A stretch of DNA of 64,000 nucleotides from assembly GCA_036381495.1 (NCBI GenBank), contig DASVCS010000032.1, forward strand, positions 1 to 64,000, given 5' to 3'. The notes beneath the pieces are model-generated. The model worked only from the letters and a program-made list of their open reading frames with translations, did not search any database and was not told the origin of the DNA. Shown piece after piece: positions 26,456-36,305 of the stretch. The stretch comes from DASVCS01 sp036381495 (GTDB taxonomy: Bacteria > Gemmatimonadota > Gemmatimonadetes > Longimicrobiales > RSA9). A program made the position numbers and the translations under genes. Numbering within the stretch: the stretch's first letter is position 1; every line of letters starts with the position of its first letter.

Positions 26456-28921
26456 TCAGAATTCCTTCAGGATCGCCTCGTCCTCGTTGAACGGAATCAG
26501 ACGGCGGGACTCATCCGCCGCTTGCCCGTTGCGCCCCCGCGCCGACGTCCCACGGCGCGTGCGCCGCGCCTCCTCCATCGGCAGCCTCCCCGCCGGTCCC
26601 CCGCTCGCCACCCTCGTTTCGCTGCGCTCCGCAAGGCGGAACTCGGCAACGAGCCGGCGCATCCCCTCCGCCTGACGACTCAACCCGTCCGCCGCACTCG
26701 CGCTCTCCTCCGAGTTCGCCGCCGTCTGCTGCGTCAGCGAGTTCATCTGCTCCACCGCCACGTTGATCTGTTCCACTCCCTGACTCTGCTGCTCACTCGC
26801 CGCCGCGATCTCCGCCATCACCTCGCCCACGCGGTTCACCTGCTCGTCGATCTCTTCCAGGTTCGAGAGCACTTCCTGGTTCAGCGCGACGCCGCCTTCC
26901 GCCTTCGCAACGCTCTCCTCGATCAACTGCGCCGTGTTCTTCGCGGCTTCCGCGCTCCGCATGGCCAGGTTCCGCACCTCCTCCGCGACCACCGCGAAGC
27001 CCTTCCCGGCCTCACCCGCCCGCGCCGCTTCGACTGCCGCGTTCAGCGCCAGCAGATTCGTCTGGAACGCGATCTCATCGATCGTCTTCACGATCTTCGC
27101 CGTCGCGTCGCTGCTCGCCTTGATCTCCTCGACCGCCGTCGAGAGGCGACGCATGCTGCCGACACCGCGCCCCGCGCTCTCCCGCGCGCGCTCCGCCAGG
27201 CTCCGCGCCTCCTTCGCGTTCGCCGTGTTCTGCTGCGTCATGCTGCTCAGCTCCTGGAGGCTGCTCGACACCTCCTCGAGCGAGCTGGCCTGCTCCCCCG
27301 CCCCTTCCGCCAATGCCTGGCTGCCACGGCTGATCTGCGCACTCGCCGCCGCCACCTGGTCCGCCGCCGCCGCCACGCCGCTCAACGCCTCGTCCAGACT
27401 CTCCAGCGCCGTGTTCAGCGCCTCCTTGATCCGCGCGTGGTCACCCTCGTACTCACCTTGCATCCGGACGGTCAGGTCCCGCGCCGCCACCCGATCGAGC
27501 ACCCGTGACGCCTCGTTGATCGGGCCGACCACCGCATCCAGCGTCCGGTTGATCCCCTCGACGATCGCGCGGTACGCACCCGCGAACTTGTCGGCATTGC
27601 CCCGGGTCGCGAGACGCCCCGCCTGCGCCGCCGCGGTCAGACGCGTCGTCTCCTCCGTCAGTTCGCGCAGCGATGCGGAGATCCGCAGCAACGGCGCCGC
27701 GATCTCATCCCCATCGCCGCCATCCGGCCGCTCGTACGTCAGGTCGCCATCGGCAAAGCGGTACAATGCACCGACCACGTGCTCCTGGAGATTGTCCGCG
27801 AACTCATCCATCGTCCGCGCCAGCACCCCGATCTCGTCCTCACGATCCATCTCGAGACGGTGGCTCAGATCGCCGCCCGACATCTTCTGGATCATGAAGA
27901 CCACCTTCGACAGCGGCTGCGCGATCCGCGTCGCGCTCATCCACGCCAGGACCGCCACGCCGCCCGCCACGCACAGCGCCAGCGCCACCAGGAACCACAT
28001 CAGGTCGGTCGATTCCGCGAACGCCTCGCCCGCATCCTCCGTGACCAGGACGCCGGCCTTGCCGCCCATGAAGCCGCGGTACCACCCCTCCGTCGCGCCG
28101 CCGTTGTCCAGCGCGCCGTAGCTCGCCAATACGGCGTCATCGCCGAACAGCGGCTCGACCGTGTAACCCGTCCGCCCCTGCGCCATCTCCGCACCCGCAC
28201 GACTCCCCTGAATGTCCAGCGTCAAGACCTCGTCAGGATCCGTCGACGCGATCACCGTCCCCGCCGGATCCACCACGTACGCCCGGACCGTCTCCTGCCC
28301 CTGCGTCGCGAAGTACGACTCGACGTAGTTCAGCACCATCCCCGCGGTCGCCTGCCAGTCCAGCTCCGCCACGACCACACCCAGGTTCTCGTCCGTCATC
28401 GATCGAACCGCGTCCGCGATCAGGATCTGCGGCCGCCCATCCGGACCCCGTTGCACCGGGCTCAGATACGTCGGCGAGTTCTCCGCGATGCCACCCTGGA
28501 ACCACGCCGTTCCCACCACGTTCTGTGGCGCGTGCGCCAGCGCCTCCACACTGCTCGCCGCCTTCAGCACGCCCTCCCGGTCGTAGACCAGGATCCCCCG
28601 GATGAGCCTCGATCGCGCGATCAGGTCCGAGAGCACCGCCTGAACCGCCGTCGTGTCCCCCATCCCCATCGCCGCCAGAACCAGCTCCGTATTGCTGCCA
28701 ATGACCTGGATATCCAGCGCACGCTCGTAAATGATCCGGTCGAACCAGCTCGCCGCCTGATCCGCCACCAACGCGCGGTCGCGCCCCATCCGCTCCTCGA
28801 GCGTGCCGCGCATCGTGAACACCGCCATGCCGATCGAGATCGCCAGCGGCAGCAGGGCGATCGCCAGTGATGTGACCAGCAGCCTGGTACGCAGACTCTT
28901 CTTCAAGAGATCGATCATCAT
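26456..28921 (-). CDS. Methyl-accepting chemotaxis protein with periplasmic Cache-type sensor and multiple HAMP units
   Basis: The 821-residue receptor has a first transmembrane helix at about residues 13-35. The periplasmic domain spans ~36-300 with Cache-like features (WFQGGIAENSPTYLSPVQ and YVVDPAGTVIAS), and helix 2 lies near 305-330. A HAMP unit and at least two further HAMP-like segments fill ~330-520. The signalling tip is EIAFQTNLLALNAAVEAARA followed by GKGFAVVAEEVRNLA. Methylation-type helices surround it. The C-terminus (EDEAILKEF) ends in an aromatic but is not a clear NWETF tether. It is cotranscribed with the TonB-domain gene upstream, and cheR and cheB follow. Confidence 0.93.
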   Translation of the reverse strand: MMIDLLKKSLRTRLLVTSLAIALLPLAISIGMAVFTMRGTLEERMGRDRALVADQAASWFDRIIYERALDIQVIGSNTELVLAAMGMGDTTAVQAVLSDLIARSRLIRGILVYDREGVLKAASSVEALAHAPQNVVGTAWFQGGIAENSPTYLSPVQRGPDGRPQILIADAVRSMTDENLGVVVAELDWQATAGMVLNYVESYFATQGQETVRAYVVDPAGTVIASTDPDEVLTLDIQGSRAGAEMAQGRTGYTVEPLFGDDAVLASYGALDNGGATEGWYRGFMGGKAGVLVTEDAGEAFAESTDLMWFLVALALCVAGGVAVLAWMSATRIAQPLSKVVFMIQKMSGGDLSHRLEMDREDEIGVLARTMDEFADNLQEHVVGALYRFADGDLTYERPDGGDGDEIAAPLLRISASLRELTEETTRLTAAAQAGRLATRGNADKFAGAYRAIVEGINRTLDAVVGPINEASRVLDRVAARDLTVRMQGEYEGDHARIKEALNTALESLDEALSGVAAAADQVAAASAQISRGSQALAEGAGEQASSLEEVSSSLQELSSMTQQNTANAKEARSLAERARESAGRGVGSMRRLSTAVEEIKASSDATAKIVKTIDEIAFQTNLLALNAAVEAARAGEAGKGFAVVAEEVRNLAMRSAEAAKNTAQLIEESVAKAEGGVALNQEVLSNLEEIDEQVNRVGEVMAEIAAASEQQSQGVEQINVAVEQMNSLTQQTAANSEESASAADGLSRQAEGMRRLVAEFRLAERSETRVASGGPAGRLPMEEARRTRRGTSARGRNGQAADESRRLIPFNEDEAILKEF

Positions 28922-28963
28922 TTCCGTCCCCGGGAGGTCGGCGCGCGACGGGCGCGCCCGCCG

Positions 28964-29386
28964 TCAGTTGCTGTAGACGATCGGCAGCGCGACCATCGTG
29001 CGCACCGGTTTCCCGTTCAGCTTGCCGGGAACGAACCGGAGCTGCTTGGCCACCTCGCGGGCCGCATCACCCAGCGCACTCGCTGTGGCCGCCAGCACCT
29101 TGATCGTCTCGGGCTCGACCCGGCCATCCGGCCCGACCACGAACTGAAGCTGAACCTTCCCCGTGACACCCGCCATGCGCAGCGGCGCCGGGTACGACTC
29201 CTTGATCAGAGCCCTCGCGCGAGCCTCCGACTCGAAGGTGGGCAGCGACGTCAGCTCGGACGGACTGTAGATCGGCGCCGCCTGCGCCCACGCGGGCTCA
29301 TGCGCGAGCAACAGCAACGAAACCGCGATGATGGCCGGAAACCACCATCGCAAAATTTCACACCGATCCACCGTTCCGTGCTTCAT
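28964..29386 (-). CDS. Exported TonB C-terminal-domain protein in the chemotaxis operon
   Basis: ATG 29386 has AGGAGG at five bases and gives 140 residues. An uncleaved or signal helix (residues ~14-34, WFPAIIAVSLLLLAHEPAWA) is followed by a TonB C-terminal fold. The typical pieces are YPAPLRMAGVTGKVQLQFVV, GPDGRVEPETIKVL and LRFVPGKLNGKPVRTMVALP. There is no long Pro-rich periplasm-spanning region, so it is unlikely to be a full energy transducer. It directly precedes the receptor gene and follows a sigma-28-type promoter, suggesting a role tied to the receptor or cell envelope. Confidence 0.82.
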   Translation of the reverse strand: MKHGTVDRCEILRWWFPAIIAVSLLLLAHEPAWAQAAPIYSPSELTSLPTFESEARARALIKESYPAPLRMAGVTGKVQLQFVVGPDGRVEPETIKVLAATASALGDAAREVAKQLRFVPGKLNGKPVRTMVALPIVYSN

Positions 29387-29423
29387 CCATTCCTCCTGTG
29401 TTCTGCACTGCTTTCCGCACCCA

Positions 29424-29451
29424 GTATCGGACGCGCCGGGCCCGGACTTTA
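29424..29451 (-). promoter_or_regulatory. Sigma-28 (FliA)-type promoter of the TonB-domain/receptor/cheR/cheB transcript
   Basis: On the minus strand TAAAGTCC (29451-29444) is followed after 12 bases by TCCGATAC (29431-29424). The -10 half keeps CCGATA of the consensus GCCGATAA. The start codon is 37 bases further on. The spacer length equals that of the flgM and cheA promoters. Confidence 0.68.
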
Positions 29452-29515
29452 TAAAAATTTCCCCCGGACTTCGTACAAAACTTTCACCACCATGGCGGAC
29501 CGCCGCCGCACCGCG

Positions 29516-30037
29516 TCACGACTCCGCCTCAGCCGATGATGCCGCCTGCACCGCCTGCAACGCCGTCACTTCGCTCTTCTCGAGGACGCGTTCGATGTCG
29601 AGGAGCAGCCGGACCTTCCCGGCCGTCTTCGCGATGCCGAGCAGGTATTCCGTTGTCACGCCACTGCCGAAACTCGGCGCATCCTCGATCTCCGCCGCCG
29701 GGATGTCGACCACCTCCGATACGCGGTCGACCATCAGCCCCATCTGCACGCCCGTCACCTCGACGACGATCATGCACTGTTCGCGCGATTCCTCGCCCGG
29801 CGGCATCCCGAGCTTCAGCCGCAGGTCCACGATCGGGATCACCCGCCCCCGCAGGTTGATGACGCCGCGGATGAACTCGGGAACGCGGGGCACCCGCGTG
29901 ATCGGGAGGCGTCCGATGATCTCCTGCACGTTGAGGATCCCGACGCCGTACTCCTCGTCGCCCAGCGAGAACGTCAGGAACTTGCCCGCAATCGCCTCTT
30001 TCGCGACGGTCTCCTGGCTCGTGGCCGTTTCGCTCAT
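29516..30037 (-). CDS. cheW: Chemotaxis coupling protein CheW
   Basis: The start ATG 30037 gives 173 residues. A CheW fold with two SH3-like barrels is readable: FLTFSLGDEEYGVGILNVQE, then RVPEFIRGVINLRGRVIPIV with the invariant NLRG, and MGLMVDRVSEVVDI. CheW bridges receptors to CheA. It follows cheA after 47 bases on the same strand and is probably in the same transcript. The C-terminal ALQAVQAASSAEAES tail is poorly conserved. The spacer of about 130 bases to the next gene contains that gene's own promoter. Confidence 0.95.
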   Translation of the reverse strand: MSETATSQETVAKEAIAGKFLTFSLGDEEYGVGILNVQEIIGRLPITRVPRVPEFIRGVINLRGRVIPIVDLRLKLGMPPGEESREQCMIVVEVTGVQMGLMVDRVSEVVDIPAAEIEDAPSFGSGVTTEYLLGIAKTAGKVRLLLDIERVLEKSEVTALQAVQAASSAEAES

Positions 30038-30084
30038 GAGTTCGTCCCCCGTGCCTGAGGCGGCGGCGCGACTCCGGCGCGGCA

Positions 30085-32199
30085 TCATGCCACCGACCGG
30101 AGTGCGGACCCGACGCCGTTCCCGTGTCCGGGCTGCCTCGAAATCGAAATGATCTGCGCGGGATCGAGGATCAGCCCGACGTGTCCATCGCCCAGGATCG
30201 CCGCGCCCGAGATCCCGGGCACATGCCCGATCCACGCGCCGAGCGGCTTCGCAACGACCTGCGTCTGCGCGATCAACTCGTCGACCAGAAGCGCACAACG
30301 CCGTTCACCGCTCCCGATGACGACCAGGAGCGCCTGCGTCGGATCCGTTTCGGCGCCCTCGATGTCGAAGAGGCGGTGCAGCCGCACGACCGGCAGGAGC
30401 GCATCCCGCAGCTTCACCAGTTCGTCCCGCCCCGCCACGGTCGGCAGCGCATCGCGCGTCGGCCGGAAACTCATCTGGATGCCGACCGTCGGGATGATGT
30501 AGCGCTCGCCGCCGACCCGAATCAGCATGCCGTCCGTGATGGCGAGCGTCAGTGGAAGGCGAAGCGAGAACGTCGTGCCCTTCCCCCGCTCGGACGCGAT
30601 CTCGACGCGGCCGCCGATCGCCTCGACGTTGCGCCGCACCACGTCCATGCCCACGCCTCGGCCCGAGATGTTCGTCAGCTCCTCGGCCGTCGAGAACCCG
30701 GGCGCGAAGATCAGCTCGAAGACATCCGCGTCCGAGAGGCCACGGTCCGATTCCAGGAGCCCTCGCGCCAACGCCTTCTCGACGATCCGATCACGGTCCA
30801 ACCCGCGGCCATCGTCTTGCAGCTCGATCACCACGTTGCCGCGGTGGTGGTACGCCGCCAGCCGCACCGTGCCCCGCCGCGGCTTCCCGTTCGCCTCGCG
30901 CACGTCCGGCGGCTCGATCCCGTGGTCCACCGCGTTGCGGACCATGTGCACCAGAGGGTCGCTGATGAAGTCGACCATGTTCCGGTCGATCTCCGTGTCC
31001 TCCGCCTCCATGACGTAGTCGATCAGCTTGCCGCGCCGCTGTGCGACGTCGCGCGCAAGGCGCGCCATCTTCTGGAACGTCGCCTTGAGCGGCACCATGC
31101 GCATCGCGATCGTCAGGTCTTGGAGCTCGCGCACGATCTTGCCGGCGTGCGCGACCGCCCGGGTCAGGTCCTCGCCGACGCCGCCGACCGCGCACTCGCG
31201 CGCGACCATCGACTGCGAGACCACCAGCTCGCCCACCATGTCCACCAGGCGATCGAGTCGGTCCGTTCGGACCCGAACCCAGGACTCCGCCCCCCGGTCC
31301 GTCCCCCGCGCCGGCTCCGATCCGCCCGCCGCGGCAGCGCGTGCCCCACTTCCGGCACCATCGACGGCACCTCCGGCCGCCGCACTCGCCGCCGCCCCGG
31401 CCGTCGGATCCGGCGCGTCCAGCGACCGCAACAGCTCGGCGTAACCCGCCGGCGTGGCCGGCACGCCGCCCGCCAATTGTTCCTGGAGCCCCGTGATGAA
31501 CGCGCCCAACATGTCCACGGCGCGGAGCGCCAGCTCCACATAGGCGCCGCCGAACCGGACCTCACCCTCCCGAACCCGACTCAACAGCGACTCGGCTCGG
31601 TGCGCCAGCTCCGTGACCTCTTCCAGGCCGAGGAACGCCGATGTCCCCTTGAGCGTGTGGAAAACGCGGAAGACGGTGTTGCACGACTCGACGTCGTCCG
31701 GATCCGACTCGAGAAGGAGGAGCGCGGACTCCGCGGCATCGAGCGAATCGCGGCTCTCATCGATGAAACATTCGAGCAGGTCGCGATCCGCCGCCGCGAT
31801 ATCGATCGCCGCCGGCGCATCATCCGATGCCGGCGTCGCCTCGCGCGATGACGCCACTTCCGACGGATCCTGTCCGTCCAGCGCGAGCATCGCACGCTCG
31901 ATGAGCGAGCCCACCTCGGAGACCACCGCGTCGGGCTTCGCCACACGGCCGCGCCGGATCTCATCCAGCCGCCAGGCCGCGTCCAGCACGAACGCACGCG
32001 CGAGCGGCCACGGCTCCAGCCGGCTGTCCAGCCGGTGCAAGGCGCGACGGATGACGTCGAGCTCCGCCATGTCCGTCGCATCGACCTGGAGCAGCAGCGC
32101 CGCGATCTCGTTCAGCGAGAGCGGCTCATCCCCGACCGCAGGTTTTTGCTTTTTTCTTCTCGGCACTCCCGGCTCCGCGGCTGCCGGATTTTCATACAA
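30085..32199 (-). CDS. cheA: Chemotaxis histidine kinase CheA
   Basis: CheA phosphorylates CheY and CheB. An HPt domain with the phospho-His in FRVFHTLKGTSAFLGL follows a ~100-residue N-terminal extension that I do not recognise. No CheY-binding P2 domain is evident. The dimerisation domain follows, then the ATPase (DHGIEPPDVREANGKP, ELQDDGRGLDRD, GRGVGMDVVRRNV) and a C-terminal CheW-like domain. The open frame extends to 32271, but the sigma-28-type promoter at 32213-32240 lies inside that part. I therefore choose in-frame TTG 32199 (AGGAG three bases upstream). An ATG at 32195 has better spacing but is in another frame. Confidence 0.9.
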   Translation of the reverse strand: MYENPAAAEPGVPRRKKQKPAVGDEPLSLNEIAALLLQVDATDMAELDVIRRALHRLDSRLEPWPLARAFVLDAAWRLDEIRRGRVAKPDAVVSEVGSLIERAMLALDGQDPSEVASSREATPASDDAPAAIDIAAADRDLLECFIDESRDSLDAAESALLLLESDPDDVESCNTVFRVFHTLKGTSAFLGLEEVTELAHRAESLLSRVREGEVRFGGAYVELALRAVDMLGAFITGLQEQLAGGVPATPAGYAELLRSLDAPDPTAGAAASAAAGGAVDGAGSGARAAAAGGSEPARGTDRGAESWVRVRTDRLDRLVDMVGELVVSQSMVARECAVGGVGEDLTRAVAHAGKIVRELQDLTIAMRMVPLKATFQKMARLARDVAQRRGKLIDYVMEAEDTEIDRNMVDFISDPLVHMVRNAVDHGIEPPDVREANGKPRRGTVRLAAYHHRGNVVIELQDDGRGLDRDRIVEKALARGLLESDRGLSDADVFELIFAPGFSTAEELTNISGRGVGMDVVRRNVEAIGGRVEIASERGKGTTFSLRLPLTLAITDGMLIRVGGERYIIPTVGIQMSFRPTRDALPTVAGRDELVKLRDALLPVVRLHRLFDIEGAETDPTQALLVVIGSGERRCALLVDELIAQTQVVAKPLGAWIGHVPGISGAAILGDGHVGLILDPAQIISISRQPGHGNGVGSALRSVA

Positions 32200-32212
32200 T
32201 TTCTCCTGGCCA

Positions 32213-32240
32213 GTCTCGGCCGCCGGTCCGGGAAACTTTA
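32213..32240 (-). promoter_or_regulatory. Sigma-28 (FliA)-type promoter of cheA-cheW
   Basis: On the minus strand TAAAGTTT (32240-32233), a 12-base spacer, then GCCGAGAC (32220-32213). The -35 half is exact and the -10 half keeps GCCGA. AGGAG follows at 32207-32203, so any transcript would have a very short leader. Confidence 0.72.
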
Positions 32241-32322
32241 ACGCGGCTCGCACGCGGGTTCCGAGCCGCACGGCCGCTCGCCGCGCTCGGTCCGCGGGCG
32301 CGTACGACGTCGAAATGCCGCG

Positions 32323-33012
32323 TCAATCGCGCGAGGCGACCTCGTCCAGTGTTTCCAGTAGATTCTGGAATTCGAACGGCTTGCGGATCACCGGACAGCC
32401 GGTCTCGCGGGCAATCCGGTCGACGGCCGCGTGGGCGGGGTCGCCCGTGATGATGATCGTGCGTTTCAGGACCGTGGGGAAATCCCGCGCGGGCTGGTGC
32501 AGCAGCCAATACCCGGTCCCGTCCGTCGTCTTCAGATCGGTGACCACGAGCTCGGGTGGAACGCCGGAGGTGATGCATGCCAGCGCGCTGCGGCCGCTCC
32601 ACGCCTCGAGCACGCGGTGCCCGAGCTATTCGAGGAACCGGCGGATCGTCGTGCGAACCGCGGCGTCATCGTCCACCACCAGCACCGACCGCGCGCGCCG
32701 CAGCGTGAGCGGCACCGGCCGGAACGCGGAGGTCGAGGCGGGCGGACCGAGCGGGAACTCGACCGTGAACGTCGTCCAGTGGTCCTTCGAGCGAGCGTAC
32801 CAGATCCGCCCCCCGTACGCACGGACCATCCCCCGCGCAATGGCGAGGCCCAGGCCAAGGTGCCCGGATTTCGCGGTGAAGAAGGGCTCGAACACCTGCT
32901 CCCGCAGATCTCTCCGCACCCCCGGCCCGTTGTCCTTCACGCGCAGCGTGACCCTTTCATCGCCGGCTTCGGCCTCGATCCGGACGATGCCGCCGGCGCG
33001 GGTCGCCACCGC
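32323..33012 (-). pseudogene. Hybrid sensor kinase-receiver fragment with internal amber codon
   Basis: In one frame on the minus strand the sequence encodes the 3' part of a kinase ATPase domain, including VKDNGPGV and HLGLGLAIARGMVRAYGG. A receiver domain start follows (SVLVVDDDAAVRTTIRRFLE), then TAG at 32628-32626, then the rest of the receiver without any frame change. That rest includes LGHRVLEAWSG, phospho-Asp in LVVTDLKT, IIITGD and IRKPFE. Upstream of about 33012 the frame is non-homologous Arg/Ala-rich sequence, so the N-box, dimerisation and sensor parts are missing. It lies between recG and cheA. Confidence 0.75.
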
Positions 33013-33185
33013 TCGAGTATCGGGCGCCCGCGCCGCGGCCGCGAGGCACCGATACCGCCGGCGAGCGGAGCGCCCCGCACCCGCCGGAGCGAACGCCGCG
33101 ATTCGGGCGCGCGCACGGCGCGGGCCGGACCGGCTTCCCCGCCCCAGCCGCGACACCGCCGCGCCGGCCGACCGCGCTACGCGAA

Positions 33186-35291
<2,106 letters not shown>

Positions 35292-35304
35292 CGCTCCGCT
35301 CCGC

Positions 35305-36231
35305 TCAGGCCGTCAGGACCTCCCGGGCGAAGCGCCCGGCATCGAACGGCTCCAGATCGTCGATCGCTTCGCCCGTCCCCACCAGCTTCACCGGCAGATC
35401 GAACGCCTCCTTCAGCGCGACCACGATCCCTCCCTTGGCGGTACTGTCCAGCTTCGCGAGCACCAGCCCCGACAGTCGAAGCGTCGCGCCGAAGGTCCGC
35501 GCCTGCGCCACCGCGTTCTGCCCCGTCGTCGCGTCCAGCACGAGCAGCGTCTCGTGCGGCGCGCCCTCGACCCGCCGCGAGACCACCCGCTGCACCTTCG
35601 CCAGCTCCGCCATGAGGTCGCCCTGCGTGTGCAGACGGCCGGCCGTGTCGATGATCACGACGTCCATCCCCCGCGCGCGCGCGGCCTCGATCGCGTCGAA
35701 CGCCACCGCCGCCGGGTCGGCGCCGGCACGTGCGCCGACGAAATCGACGCCCGCACGTTCCGCCCAGACCCGCAACTGGTCGATCGCACCCGCGCGGAAG
35801 GTATCGGCCGCGGCCAGCAACACGCGGCGGCCCTCCCGCTTCAGGCGCCGCGCCAGCTTCCCGATCGTCGTGGTCTTGCCGACACCGTTCACGCCCGCGA
35901 CCAGGAAGACCGTCGGACCCCCGTCGGTCGCGAAGCGCAACGCCGGGTCCGCGTTCCCCGCCCGCAGCACCGCCGAGATCTCGGCCTCGACCGCTTCCCG
36001 GAACTCCTGCTCCGTCCGCGCGCGCCCCTGTCGCGACAACGACTCCACGTGGTCCACCAGCCGCATGGTGACCGGCACCCCGAAATCACTCGCCAGCAGC
36101 AGCTCCTCCAGCCGCTCGAGCGAACCCGTGTCCATCCCGCGGACCAGCACGCCCACGTCCGTCAGCGCGATGTCCTTGATCCGCTGCCAGAGAGACCGCT
36201 GTTCTTCCTTCCGTTTGAAAAGTCTCGCCAT
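35305..36231 (-). CDS. ftsY: Signal recognition particle receptor FtsY
   Basis: FtsY docks SRP-ribosome complexes at the membrane. The 308 residues lack the long acidic A domain of E. coli FtsY but keep the N domain and the G domain. GTPase motifs are GVNGVGKTTTIGKLA (G1), AADTFRAGAIDQL, VIIDTAGRLHTQ (G3), TKLDSTAKGG in the form AKLDSTAKGG (G4), and GTGEAIDDLEPF at the end. It lies between the VWA membrane protein and recG in one minus-strand series. Confidence 0.96.
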   Translation of the reverse strand: MARLFKRKEEQRSLWQRIKDIALTDVGVLVRGMDTGSLERLEELLLASDFGVPVTMRLVDHVESLSRQGRARTEQEFREAVEAEISAVLRAGNADPALRFATDGGPTVFLVAGVNGVGKTTTIGKLARRLKREGRRVLLAAADTFRAGAIDQLRVWAERAGVDFVGARAGADPAAVAFDAIEAARARGMDVVIIDTAGRLHTQGDLMAELAKVQRVVSRRVEGAPHETLLVLDATTGQNAVAQARTFGATLRLSGLVLAKLDSTAKGGIVVALKEAFDLPVKLVGTGEAIDDLEPFDAGRFAREVLTA

Positions 36232-36239
36232 CCTCGAAA

Positions 36240-36303
36240 TCCCTCACCGCAAACGCCCCCGCTCCCGCTCCGGGCGGGTCGCCATCCCGTTCCCGTTCCC
36301 GGC
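36240..36303 (-). repeat. Degenerate fragment of the dispersed G-rich repeat
   Basis: On the minus strand it reads GGGAACGGGAACGGGATGGCG, then CGGAGCGGGAGCGGGGGCG and TTTGCGG. It resembles the core block of the larger elements with CGTTTACG decayed to CGTTTGCG. It occupies the 74-base gap after the VWA gene stop. Confidence 0.4.
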
Positions 36304-36305
36304 GC

